From UBA6898 sp964463135 (GTDB lineage: Bacteria; Nitrospirota; Thermodesulfovibrionia; Thermodesulfovibrionales; UBA6898): a stretch of DNA of 64,000 nucleotides. Both the position numbers and the translations under genes were made by a program. The notes under the pieces were generated by a model that saw only the letters and a list, made by a program, of their open reading frames with translations, ran no database searches and had not been told where the DNA came from. Positions 34,035 through 42,996 of this stretch are shown here, piece after piece (the stretch's first letter is position 1; the number at the start of each line of letters is the position of its first letter). The DNA is taken from positions 1-64,000 of the forward strand of contig CAYXBA010000001.1 in assembly GCA_964463135.1 (NCBI GenBank), read 5' to 3'.

Positions 34035-34165
34035 GTGAAGTGTAAATCGTGAATCGTGAATCGTGAATCGTAAAGTGTGAAGTGTGAAGTGTGAAGTGTG
34101 AAAAGCAAGAAACAGCGTCTGGAATTCTATTATGTTGCGCTTTACGCCTCACGCTTTACGCCTCA
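34035..34165. repeat. Heptamer repeat arrays between hisF and hisA
   Basis: The gap between hisF and hisA holds two arrays: GTGAATC/GTGTGAA-type heptamers at about 34035-34106 and TTACGCC/TCACGCT-type heptamers at about 34139-34165. The second type is the complement-related form of the first and of the array at 31391-31424, so transcripts could fold. The second array overlaps the last codons of hisA. Confidence 0.75.
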
Positions 34166-34881
34166 CGCTCTGTGAGTTTTATTGCTTCTTTCAGGTCAAG
34201 GGAGCCGGCATAGATCGCCTTGCCGGTGATCGCGCCCCAGAGGTTCGGGATCTTCAGGAGGTTCTTTATATCTTCGATGGTCGCGATGCCGCCTGATGCA
34301 ATGACCGGGATCTTTACAGCCATTGCCATCTCTTCCTGGGCAGGGATATTCGGCCCGGTGAGCATACCGTCACGGGCAATGTCAGTATAAATGATGCCAC
34401 CCACGCCGACGGTCTCGACCCTTTTTGCCAGCTCGATAGCATCTATGGCGCTCACCTCTTCCCAGCCCTTTACCGCCACCTTGCCGTCCTTGGCATCAAT
34501 GCCGATGAAGATCTTGCCGGGGAACTGTCTGCAGGCTTCCATAAAAAAAGCAGGATCTTCGATGGCTGACGTGCCGATGATCACCCGGTTGATTCCTGCG
34601 GAAATAAGCTTGTCCACGGTGACGATGTCCCTGATGCCGCCGCCGACCTCGATCATCATCTTGACGCTTTTCCTGATCTCCAGGATCTTGCTGAAGTTCT
34701 GCTGGCTGCCGGTGAAGGCACCGTCAAGGTCCACCACGTGGAGGACCTTTGCACCCATGGCTTCCCATTTTCTTGCAGTGCCTGCAACATCGCGGGAATA
34801 GACCGTGACAGCCTCTTTCCGCCCCTGCTGAAGCCTTACGCAGTGGCCGTCCTTCAAATCTATTGCAGGAATGATAAGCAT
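34156..34881 (-). CDS. hisA: Phosphoribosylformimino-5-aminoimidazole carboxamide ribotide isomerase
   Basis: A 241-residue TIM-barrel isomerase of histidine synthesis. The N-terminal IIPAIDLKDGHCVRLQQG has catalytic Asp8; the second catalytic Asp lies in ARDGMLTGPN (IYTDIARDG region). Phosphate loops VGGGIRD and ASGGIA are intact. Length fits HisA. It precedes hisF in the same direction with a 131-base repeat-filled gap, so the pair is probably part of a his operon whose other genes lie elsewhere. Confidence 0.96.
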   Translation of the reverse strand: MLIIPAIDLKDGHCVRLQQGRKEAVTVYSRDVAGTARKWEAMGAKVLHVVDLDGAFTGSQQNFSKILEIRKSVKMMIEVGGGIRDIVTVDKLISAGINRVIIGTSAIEDPAFFMEACRQFPGKIFIGIDAKDGKVAVKGWEEVSAIDAIELAKRVETVGVGGIIYTDIARDGMLTGPNIPAQEEMAMAVKIPVIASGGIATIEDIKNLLKIPNLWGAITGKAIYAGSLDLKEAIKLTEREA

Positions 34882-34937
34882 GTATTACTATACCAAAAAC
34901 CTTTTTTAAATTACAGTGTTACCCAATCAGGAAGATC

Positions 34938-35735
34938 ATGACGACAACATCAGAGCATAAGGCAGCAGAAAGCCCATTCCCCCTAAAAACTGCCGCAGCA
35001 GCATCTATCCTGGCAGCTTGGATCATCTGCATGATACTGTTTTCCCCTGCTGTTTCTTCCGCATTCAATGTCCCCGAAAAGCTTGTCTTTGATCTCACCT
35101 GGACAGGCGTAAAGGCCGGTACTGCGGTCCTTGAGGTGGTGGACGAAAAAGAGAACCTGCGGGTCATATCCACGGCCAGCTCGGCAAATTGGGTCTCGGT
35201 ATTTTACACGGTCGAGGACAGGGTTGAGGCCCTGCTGACCAAAGAAAAAGCCGGGGCCTTCATCGGGCAGCCGAAGAACTTCAGGCTGAAGATCAGGGAA
35301 GGCAAGCACAGAAGGGACAAAGAGATCATCTTTGACCAGGTCAAGCATACTGCCGTGTACATCGACCATCTTGCAAAGAACAAGGAGCGGAAAGAATATC
35401 CTGTACACGAGAACGTCTTTGACCCCCTGTCTGTTCTCTATTATGTGAGGACCATGAAACTGGAGGTGGGAAAATCGTCCTATGTGGATATCTTTGACAG
35501 CAAGAAACTCTGGAACGTCGAGATCCAGGTCCTGAGAAAGGAAAAGATCAGCACGATCCTCGGCGAGGTGCAGACCATAGTCATCAAGCCCCTCATGAAG
35601 TCGGAAGGCATCTTTAACCGCAAGGGAGAGATGCTCATCTGGCTGACCGACGACAAGAAGAGGATCCCGGTCAAAATGCAGACAAAAGTCGTTGTCGGAG
35701 CGATCACCGCCACCCTGGTCAGCGGCGTCTATTAA
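34938..35735 (+). CDS. DUF3108 domain protein
   Basis: A 265-residue exported protein with an N-terminal hydrophobic segment (about 16-42) that is a signal peptide or anchor. The mature part matches the DUF3108 family: LVFDLTWTGVKAGTAVLEV, RVEALLTKEKAGAFIG, a KHRRDKEIIFDQ strand and a C-terminal LIWLTDDKKRIPVKMQTKV. The family is common in Gram-negatives near envelope biogenesis genes and probably sits in the periplasm. Function is unknown. It is divergent from hisA and upstream of the msbA locus. Confidence 0.88.
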   Translation: MTTTSEHKAAESPFPLKTAAAASILAAWIICMILFSPAVSSAFNVPEKLVFDLTWTGVKAGTAVLEVVDEKENLRVISTASSANWVSVFYTVEDRVEALLTKEKAGAFIGQPKNFRLKIREGKHRRDKEIIFDQVKHTAVYIDHLAKNKERKEYPVHENVFDPLSVLYYVRTMKLEVGKSSYVDIFDSKKLWNVEIQVLRKEKISTILGEVQTIVIKPLMKSEGIFNRKGEMLIWLTDDKKRIPVKMQTKVVVGAITATLVSGVY

Positions 35736-36021
35736 GCCTGTTGTTGCAAACGGGAAGGCCAGTCCTTAAAGCCTTTCAAGGCAATATGATCTTAGAAGTG
35801 GCCTGTTGCCTTGAGAGCAGGACGTCATTAATAGTGGTTTTGTGATTTATTGGGGAAAGGGGACTGGAGCGGCCATTACGGTATTGCTGCGAAAGGCTTT
35901 ACTGCCCGTCCTCCCCATATACCTGAACATTGGTGCAGCTACAACATTAAGCCTCTCCATCCCTCTTGCCTTCAGCGGAATTCTTTTTTTATTGGTTTCT
36001 TATTGTTTATACTATTAAACT

Positions 36022-37746
36022 GTGAATGTTGGAAAGAAAATCATTGACCTGACAAAGCCTTATTGGCCCAGAATTCTTGCAGGAATTCTCCTCAGTTTTG
36101 TCGCTTCGAGTCTGTCAGGTGCGATAGCGTGGTCCGTAAAACCGGCGCTGGATAAGATATTCATCGAGCGGCGGTATGAGTACCTGCACTATCTTCCTTT
36201 CGGTATCTTGTTCCTTTTTGTTTTTAAAGGATTTATCAACTTTTGCCAGTCGTATCTGATGCGGTCTGCCGCCATGAAGCTCATACGGGAGACCAGAAAC
36301 AGACTTTTCGCCCATATCCTTTATCTGCCGCTCTCCTATTTCCAGAAAGAGTCTTCCGGCAAGATCATCTCACGGATCATGAATGATGTGAACAAGATGA
36401 GCCAGATTGTCTCGGGGGTCATTAAGGATATGGTAGTTGAGATCCCTACCGTGATCATACTTATGGGCGTTGCCCTGTACCGCAGCTGGCAGCTTACCCT
36501 CGTAAGCCTTATGCTTGCGCCGCTCATTGCGTTAAGTGCGCGAAAGTTCGGAAAGCGTCTTAAGAGGAAGACGAAAAGAGCGCAGCGGAACGTTGCGTCC
36601 CTTACGCAGCGGGTTAATGAAGCGATATCCGGGAGCAGGATCGTCAAGGTCTTCAACCGGGAAGAGACACTGCTTCAAAAATTTCAGGAAGAGAACAAGC
36701 GGTTCTACCGGGAAGTGATGCGGGGCGTCAAGATGCGGCAGCTGAGCGCGATCGTCGTCGATTTTGTGACCGGCGCAGGCGTCGCATTTGTGCTCTGGTT
36801 CGGCGGGAATATGGTGGTCAAGGGGACCATCACATCCGGCGATTTTGCTTCGATCTTCGTTGCCATCTACATGATCTTCTCTCCGCTCAAGAAGATCGGC
36901 GATGCCTATTCCGATCTGCAGGAGTGCATGGCGTCTGTTGAAAGAGTCGACGCATTGCTCGATGCAGAGCAGGAGGAGCAGAGCGGGGAAACGATACCTG
37001 GGTTTCAGCAGGACCTGCGCTTTGAGGATGTGACGTTCATGTATCCTGAAACTGCTGTTCCGGTGCTGCAACACCTGAGCCTGGCAATACAGAAGGGGGA
37101 GATCATTGCCGTGGTCGGCAGGAGCGGCGTAGGAAAATCCACGCTGGTGGACCTTATCCCGCGCTTTATCCGGCCCACGGCGGGCAGGGTCACCCTTGAC
37201 GGAAGGGATATCAATACTGTTGATGTCCATTGCCTGCGGGATCTTATCGGCGTGGTGAGCCAGGATGTCATACTCTTTAATGATTCGGTGAGGGAGAATA
37301 TAGCATTCGGCAGACCCAGCGCGACCGAAGACGAGATCTTCGAGGCGGCAAGGCTGGCATTTGCTGATGAATTTATCCGGGAATTGCCTGAGCAGTATGA
37401 GACGATCATCGGTGAGCGCGGCATGAAACTGTCGGGAGGACAGAGGCAGCGGATCGCCATAGCCCGGGCCATACTCAAGAACCCTCCTGTCCTCATACTG
37501 GATGAGGCCACCTCTTCCCTTGATTCAGTATCTGAAGCGCTGGTTCAGAAGGCCCTCGAAACGCTGATGAAGGACCGGACGACCGTTGTGATCGCTCACC
37601 GGCTCTCCACCATCAAGAACGCGGACAGGATCATTGTCCTGGACGGGGGAGAGATCTCGGGCGTCGGCACGCATGAGGAGCTGCTGGCCGGTCAGACGGC
37701 TTACCGCGAACTGTACATGGCATATGCCGGCCCCGGGGGTGCATGA
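36022..37746 (+). CDS. msbA: Lipid A export permease/ATP-binding protein MsbA
   Basis: A 574-residue half-transporter ABC exporter. Six N-terminal membrane segments (about 15-310) precede an ATPase domain with Walker A GRSGVGKST, signature LSGGQRQRIAIA and Walker B VLILDEATSSLD. It flips core-lipid A or another lipid-linked sugar across the inner membrane. The start is a GTG at 36022 with no strong Shine-Dalgarno. It opens the surface-glycan locus and is followed closely (42 bases) by the membrane sulfatase-fold gene. Alternative: another type of lipid or polysaccharide exporter, since MsbA-like proteins are hard to tell apart. Confidence 0.9.
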   Translation: MNVGKKIIDLTKPYWPRILAGILLSFVASSLSGAIAWSVKPALDKIFIERRYEYLHYLPFGILFLFVFKGFINFCQSYLMRSAAMKLIRETRNRLFAHILYLPLSYFQKESSGKIISRIMNDVNKMSQIVSGVIKDMVVEIPTVIILMGVALYRSWQLTLVSLMLAPLIALSARKFGKRLKRKTKRAQRNVASLTQRVNEAISGSRIVKVFNREETLLQKFQEENKRFYREVMRGVKMRQLSAIVVDFVTGAGVAFVLWFGGNMVVKGTITSGDFASIFVAIYMIFSPLKKIGDAYSDLQECMASVERVDALLDAEQEEQSGETIPGFQQDLRFEDVTFMYPETAVPVLQHLSLAIQKGEIIAVVGRSGVGKSTLVDLIPRFIRPTAGRVTLDGRDINTVDVHCLRDLIGVVSQDVILFNDSVRENIAFGRPSATEDEIFEAARLAFADEFIRELPEQYETIIGERGMKLSGGQRQRIAIARAILKNPPVLILDEATSSLDSVSEALVQKALETLMKDRTTVVIAHRLSTIKNADRIIVLDGGEISGVGTHEELLAGQTAYRELYMAYAGPGGA

Positions 37747-37788
37747 TATGGACCTGTCCATAATGCAGCCGGCTTCAGGTGTTACGGC

Positions 37789-39723
37789 GTGGCGTTGAAT
37801 CCGAAGGCTTTATTCGCCCGGATAGCCCCATTGTTCAGGATCTTCAGCAGACCGTATCCGTTCTTTCCTGCTGGCATGGTCCTTGTGCTCGGCAATATGC
37901 TCATCTCGCTGGTGATCTCTTTTCCAGTATTCCGGCGAGGCATGCAGGAGACCACGCCGTTCAATCTTTTGCTGGATATCATTCCTTTTCTCTCGCACTA
38001 TTTCATGCTGAACCTGCTGGTCGGCGCAGTCCTTTTCGTTGTCTCTTCTCTGTTGCTGCGAAAGATCGTCACGGTCATGAATATTGCGGTCTTCAGCTTC
38101 GTGCAGATGATCCTTCTGGTGGATACGCGGATCTTCATGATATTCCATTATCACCTGAACGCCCTTGTGCTGAACGTCATGACCACCGAGGGGGCAGGGG
38201 ATTCAGTGATACTGGGCAAGGGCACGCTTCTGGTCTTTCTCTTCATCCTTCTGATCGTCCTCGTCTGCGAGATCGCCATTCACCGTTTCATGAAAAAGGT
38301 CAGTGGACCGCAGGAAAAAACGCGATATGTCTTTTCATCCAGGGCGGCAGTTGTTCTTTTTGTTATCGGCCTCTGCGTTATCCTGCTCGACAAGGGGTTG
38401 TATGCATATGGGGAACTGGTGAACAATACCGGCATAACGCAGAAAGCAAAGCTCTACCCGCTGTATCAGCCCCTGACCATAAACCGCTTTGCCCGAAAGG
38501 TACTGCATATTGAGGTGAACAGGGAAAAGACATTCAAGGTGAATGCCGAGCAGAGGGGTATTCTCTATCCAAAAGAGCCGCTCAGGTTCGACCCGCAGCG
38601 CGACAGGAGATACAATGTCATTGTCCTTGCGGTCGAAGGGCTCCGTTTCGACATGCTTGACCCTGAGATCATGCCGAACACCTGGAAGTTCAGCCAACAG
38701 AACCTGGCCTTTACGAATCATTACAGCGGCGGCAACGGTTCGCGCTTTGGCATCTTTTCTCTTTTTTACGGGATTCACGGGAGTTACTGGCATAATTTTC
38801 TTGCCCGCAGGATCTCGCCGCTCCTCATGGATACGCTGATCGACAAGGGATATGATTTCAGCATTCTGTCGAGTACGCTGCTGACATTCCCGGAATTCAG
38901 AAAGACCGCCTTTGTCCGCGTCCCCTCCCATATCGAAGACAGTTTTGAGACGCAGGATATGATCGAGCGGGACAAGATCATTGCCGACAAACTGATCGCC
39001 TATGCATCAGCGCATCAGAACGGAAAGCCTTTCTTTTCCTATCTCTTCTTCAACAGCTCGCACCAGCCGTATCGCTATCCTCCCGAGGCCGCGAAATTCC
39101 TGCCTGTTGTTGAGCGGGAAGAGGTAAATTACTTCACGGATACCGAGGACCGGGAAAAGATCCCGATGATCAAGAACCGGTACAAGAACTCCGTGTACTA
39201 TATCGACAGCCTGATCGGAAGGATCGTTGCTTCGCTGGAGGCCAAAGGCCTCATGGACAGGACTGTGCTGCTGATCACGGGCGACCATGGGGATGAGTTC
39301 TATGAGAACGGCTATTTCGGCCACACCTCGGCCTACGGCGACTATCAGGTCAGAACGGTCTTTGTCCTGCATGTGCCGGGTGAACATGCGCGTACGGTTG
39401 ACCGGCTGACCTCCCACATGGACTTCGTCCCGACGATCATGGAGCTTATGGGAACAGTAACGCCGGCTGAGAGCTATTCGCAGGGTCTCTCGCTGCTCGG
39501 AAGCAGAAAGCATGACTATGTCTCATCAGCCAACTGGGATACGGCTGCAATGATCGACGATCAGGTCAAGATCGTCTATTCAACAGAGCTGTATAATATC
39601 GACCGCTTCGAAATACGGAATAAGGGGGATTATGCACTGGTTCCCAATGCCCGGGAAGCGGTTCGGCAGAAAAAGGCCTATCTGGCGGACACGTTCCGCA
39701 GGATGTCGGAATTCTACCAGTGA
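37789..39723 (+). CDS. Membrane-anchored sulfatase-fold protein (YejM/PbgA type)
   Basis: A 644-residue protein: five hydrophobic segments in the first 200 residues (DUF3413-like), then a periplasmic alkaline-phosphatase-superfamily domain (VLAVEGLRFDMLDPEIMPN, GGNGSRFGIFSLFYG, LLITGDHGDEFYENGYFGHTS with metal-binding Asp/His). YejM/PbgA controls LPS in enterobacteria; others in this superfamily transfer phosphoethanolamine or hydrolyse sulfate. Activity here is undecided. The start is GTG at 37789. Its stop overlaps the next GTG start by four bases (GTGA), so it is coupled to the first glycosyltransferase. Confidence 0.85.
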   Translation: MALNPKALFARIAPLFRIFSRPYPFFPAGMVLVLGNMLISLVISFPVFRRGMQETTPFNLLLDIIPFLSHYFMLNLLVGAVLFVVSSLLLRKIVTVMNIAVFSFVQMILLVDTRIFMIFHYHLNALVLNVMTTEGAGDSVILGKGTLLVFLFILLIVLVCEIAIHRFMKKVSGPQEKTRYVFSSRAAVVLFVIGLCVILLDKGLYAYGELVNNTGITQKAKLYPLYQPLTINRFARKVLHIEVNREKTFKVNAEQRGILYPKEPLRFDPQRDRRYNVIVLAVEGLRFDMLDPEIMPNTWKFSQQNLAFTNHYSGGNGSRFGIFSLFYGIHGSYWHNFLARRISPLLMDTLIDKGYDFSILSSTLLTFPEFRKTAFVRVPSHIEDSFETQDMIERDKIIADKLIAYASAHQNGKPFFSYLFFNSSHQPYRYPPEAAKFLPVVEREEVNYFTDTEDREKIPMIKNRYKNSVYYIDSLIGRIVASLEAKGLMDRTVLLITGDHGDEFYENGYFGHTSAYGDYQVRTVFVLHVPGEHARTVDRLTSHMDFVPTIMELMGTVTPAESYSQGLSLLGSRKHDYVSSANWDTAAMIDDQVKIVYSTELYNIDRFEIRNKGDYALVPNAREAVRQKKAYLADTFRRMSEFYQ

Positions 39724-40847
39724 AGGTCATCTATTCCATAGCAACAAGGATCGGCGGGACAGGGCTCGGCATCACTTCCTATAACACGGTCAAGGCCCTT
39801 TCATCAGCCGGCTATCTGCAGAAGGCGGTCTGCTACGGCAACCGCTCTGATCTGGACCAACGCAGCATACTGGCGCTTCCGGGCAATCCTGCGAAACTTC
39901 TCTTTTTTCTTCCGCGTCATTACTATCGGCCGCTCAGAAAGGGATTTCTGGATTACGTGACATCACAGATGATCCTCAGCAAAGGCTGTGACGTGTTTCA
40001 CGGCTGGCACAGCCAGGCCCTGAGGAGTGTAAAGGCAGCCAAGAAGACCGGTGCTGCTGCCATTGTCGAAAGCGGCTCCAACCATCCTGCTTTCCGTGCC
40101 GAGGTCCTTGCCGAGGAGTTCTCCAAATTCGGCCTGGAAGCGGCGAAGACACCTGACTATGTGAAGCGGGCATCTCTGGAAGAGCTTGCCCTGGCGGATT
40201 ACCTCTTCGTGATATCGGATTTTGCGAAAGAGACCTATGTCCGCGCTGGTATTGACCGTGCAAAGATCATGGTGGTCGGCAGGGGAGCAGACCTCGCACG
40301 CTTCCGGCCTGCTGAAAAACGTGACGAAAAATTCCGGGTCCTTTTTATGGGCAGGATAGGTGTCAGAAAGGGTGTCCATTATCTGCTCGAAGCCTGGCGA
40401 GACCTCGGGCTCAGGGACGCGGAGCTGGTCCTTGCCGGGACAATCGAGGAGAATTTCAGGCCGCTTCTGGCACAGTATGCGGACCTGAAGAATGTCGTAT
40501 ACACGGGCTTTATCAAAAACCCTGAAGATGCGTATGCAAAGGCGTCGGTCTTCGCTTTTCCTTCTCTTGAGGAGGGCGGTGCAAAGGTCACTTATGAGGC
40601 CATGGCCTGCGGGCTTCCGCTTATCACAACAGAGAACAGCGCCTCGGTGATACGGGACGGGACAGACGGTTTTATTATCCCGATACGGGACAGCAGGGCG
40701 ATCAGGGAGAAAATACTCTTTTTTTATGAGAACCGGGGAGAGATCAGCAGGATGGGGATGCATGCGGCCGAACAGGTAACGCATCATTCCTGGGAATGTT
40801 TTCAGAAAAGGGTTATCGATACGTACAGGAGACTGTTCGGGACATGA
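39720..40847 (+). CDS. GT4-type glycosyltransferase
   Basis: A 375-residue retaining glycosyltransferase of the GT-B fold (family 4-like). The C-terminal domain shows the EX7E-type motif in PSLEEGGAKVTYEAMACGLP and the nucleotide-sugar loop RVLFMGRIGVRKGVHYLLEAW. The start is a GTG overlapping the upstream stop by 4 bases; the stop overlaps the following ATG by 4 bases. This tight coupling suggests a shared complex or pathway step. The sugar donor is unknown. Confidence 0.88.
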   Translation: MKVIYSIATRIGGTGLGITSYNTVKALSSAGYLQKAVCYGNRSDLDQRSILALPGNPAKLLFFLPRHYYRPLRKGFLDYVTSQMILSKGCDVFHGWHSQALRSVKAAKKTGAAAIVESGSNHPAFRAEVLAEEFSKFGLEAAKTPDYVKRASLEELALADYLFVISDFAKETYVRAGIDRAKIMVVGRGADLARFRPAEKRDEKFRVLFMGRIGVRKGVHYLLEAWRDLGLRDAELVLAGTIEENFRPLLAQYADLKNVVYTGFIKNPEDAYAKASVFAFPSLEEGGAKVTYEAMACGLPLITTENSASVIRDGTDGFIIPIRDSRAIREKILFFYENRGEISRMGMHAAEQVTHHSWECFQKRVIDTYRRLFGT

Positions 40848-41869
40848 ATATTCTGATAGTGACCGGTGAGTTTGTCAGAAAAGATGAGGCGTACAGGGAC
40901 AATAAGGGCTGGGGTTTTCAGAATGCCTTTCAGTCCCTGGGCCACAGGACCGAGCCATTTTTTTACCGGAAAATGGGAACGCTTGCGTTCCTTGAAAAAA
41001 AGAGATACCTGAAATACGCCTGGCTTTCGTACATGAACAGCAGACTTCTGGAGCAGGTCAGACAGACCAGGCCGGATATCCTCTTCCTGAGCAGAGGGGA
41101 GACGGTCACGGCAGAGACGCTCCGGCAGATCAGGAAGGAGACCGGGACGATCATTGTCAATGTCTTCACCGACAACCCTCTCTATATCGGGAAGTTCGAG
41201 AACATAGAGCCCTGCCACTATTTCTTTGTGAAGGACACCTATGTGCGGGATGCACTGAAGAAGGCGGGCTTGAAGAACGTCTGGTACCTGCCCCAGTGTA
41301 CGAATGCCGGGGTGTATAAGCCGTATGCGCTGGACGCAAAGGAACGGGAGCTTTTTGGCGCAGAGGTATCTCTGGTCGGTTCTCGGTATGCGTACCGGAG
41401 CAGGATGCTGCAGGAGATCGGGGAGTTCAATGTATCGCTCTGGGGCAGAGGATGGGCGAAGCAGTCTGTCCGCGGGTTGCAGCATACGGTCAGAGGCGGT
41501 GATATACGGGGCTCAGGAAAGGCCAAGGTGTTTTGCGGTTCAGCCATATCCCTGAACCCTCACCATCCTTTGAACGATATCAGGGGAACGAACAGCAGGA
41601 CCTTTGATATTGCGGCATGCCGGGGGTTTCAGCTTTCGGACGATAAGGAAGATCTCAGGGACCTCCTCAAGCCGGGCGAAGAGATCATCTGTTTCAGTAC
41701 GGTCGAGGAACTGAAGAAGCAGATCGGGTATTATCTTGCTCATCCTGATGAGCGGGACCAGATAGCGGCAGCGGCCCATCGCCGTGTGCTCAAGGACCAC
41801 ACGTATGAAAACAGAGTGCGCGAACTGCTCGATATCATCGGGAATGCGCAGCGGCAGACACATCCGTGA
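40844..41869 (+). CDS. CgeB-type glycosyltransferase
   Basis: A 341-residue GT-B protein of the CgeB/DUF3880 type (glycosyl transferase family 1_2). It has MNILIVTGEFVRK at the start and the family-typical C-terminal block SLNPHHPLNDIRGTNSRTFDIAACRGFQL with KEDLRDLLKPGEEI. The start ATG at 40844 overlaps the previous stop as ATGA; the ORF opens 16 residues earlier, inside the upstream gene, and that start is not used. Related proteins act in spore coat, flagellin or O-antigen glycosylation. Followed by a 155-base gap with no gene. Confidence 0.85.
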   Translation: MNILIVTGEFVRKDEAYRDNKGWGFQNAFQSLGHRTEPFFYRKMGTLAFLEKKRYLKYAWLSYMNSRLLEQVRQTRPDILFLSRGETVTAETLRQIRKETGTIIVNVFTDNPLYIGKFENIEPCHYFFVKDTYVRDALKKAGLKNVWYLPQCTNAGVYKPYALDAKERELFGAEVSLVGSRYAYRSRMLQEIGEFNVSLWGRGWAKQSVRGLQHTVRGGDIRGSGKAKVFCGSAISLNPHHPLNDIRGTNSRTFDIAACRGFQLSDDKEDLRDLLKPGEEIICFSTVEELKKQIGYYLAHPDERDQIAAAAHRRVLKDHTYENRVRELLDIIGNAQRQTHP

Positions 41870-42025
41870 TGGCGCTGTTCTGCGATCAGGCGAAAAGACA
41901 GTAGCTGACAACGTATTATCACATGCTTTTTTTCGGGGACCGAATTGTCATTACCGGAGAGAAAGCGTTACCATAGCAATCAAGCCTCTATATGAACGCC
42001 ATTTTCATATGAAAGGAAAAGTCAT

Positions 42026-42919
42026 TTGCTGAACAGAGCACCGATAATCATTAACGGCCTGACCCGCGGGGGAACGAACCTGCTGATGAACCTGATCGCG
42101 TCTCATCCTGATGTCTGTCTCCTGAGCGATGAGACGCAGGATATTTTTTACGGCAAATCCGACATGAGCTACTTAGAAAGACGGGCCCGCAGACTGCTCT
42201 ATTCTCCGGTCCGGCGCATCGCAAAACAGCACTTCTTCCACCCCAAATGTTTTGAAGAGAGAAATGAACTGCCCGTCTTTATGCAGTATTACGTTGACGC
42301 ACTGTTCTACCTGGACAAGATTACCTCAAATAAGAATGCGTACAAGGCTGACGGTGTTCCCTACACTGCGCGTGAGCGAAGGGCAAGCCGTTTTCTGGCC
42401 AAGAATGTGAACGGCCTGGTGATGACTGCCGATTTTCTATCAAAGGTTTACAAGGACGCCACGTTTATCTCGATCATACGGGATGGACTGGCCTTCTGCG
42501 AAGGCCGCGTCAGAAGAAACAGGTCTGCTGCTGATGCCGGAAAGATCTACGAAGCGGTCTGCCGGCAGATGATACTGGATTCAGGCCGCATACCGAATTA
42601 TCACGTGGTCAGATTTGAGGATATGGTTGCTGACCCGCTCGGCTTTATGAAGCTTATCTATACGTATGCAGGGCTTGATATCAGCAAGGTCTTAAAGATC
42701 AGACTGCAGGCCAAACGGTCTGTTGATAAAGATGGATCTCACGCATACACATTTGCAGGTACGGAAGACAGGGCAGTGCACTGGGTCAATGTTGATGATC
42801 TGGGGAAGTTCATCAGAAAAGATGTGAATGAGAATCAGATAAAACGTCTCAGCCCGGAAGACAGGACCGCATTCCTCGCTCACGCGGAAGAATCCATGAC
42901 GCATTTCGGATACTTGTGA
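42026..42919 (+). CDS. Sulfotransferase family protein
   Basis: A 297-residue sulfotransferase-like P-loop protein. The N-terminal 5'-phosphosulfate loop is atypical (GLTRGGTNLLMNLIASHPDVC instead of a GxxRSGTT type). The 3'-phosphate region SIIRDGLAFCEGRV and a later RFEDMVADPLGFMK are typical. It probably uses PAPS to sulfate a glycan. It is closely similar along its full length to 50423-51319, so the two are duplicates. The start is TTG at 42026, with AAAGGA upstream. Confidence 0.8.
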   Translation: MLNRAPIIINGLTRGGTNLLMNLIASHPDVCLLSDETQDIFYGKSDMSYLERRARRLLYSPVRRIAKQHFFHPKCFEERNELPVFMQYYVDALFYLDKITSNKNAYKADGVPYTARERRASRFLAKNVNGLVMTADFLSKVYKDATFISIIRDGLAFCEGRVRRNRSAADAGKIYEAVCRQMILDSGRIPNYHVVRFEDMVADPLGFMKLIYTYAGLDISKVLKIRLQAKRSVDKDGSHAYTFAGTEDRAVHWVNVDDLGKFIRKDVNENQIKRLSPEDRTAFLAHAEESMTHFGYL

Positions 42920-42996
42920 CGTAATGAGGCGATCTTTTTCATTCCCGGACAGATCCTGCGTTACGACGTTCTTATTCCCCTGTACCCGGTAGACCG

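Noticed and set aside
31391..34165. Heptamer arrays as a possible CRISPR
   Set aside because: Units are 7 bases, degenerate and directly adjacent, with no spacers and no cas genes.
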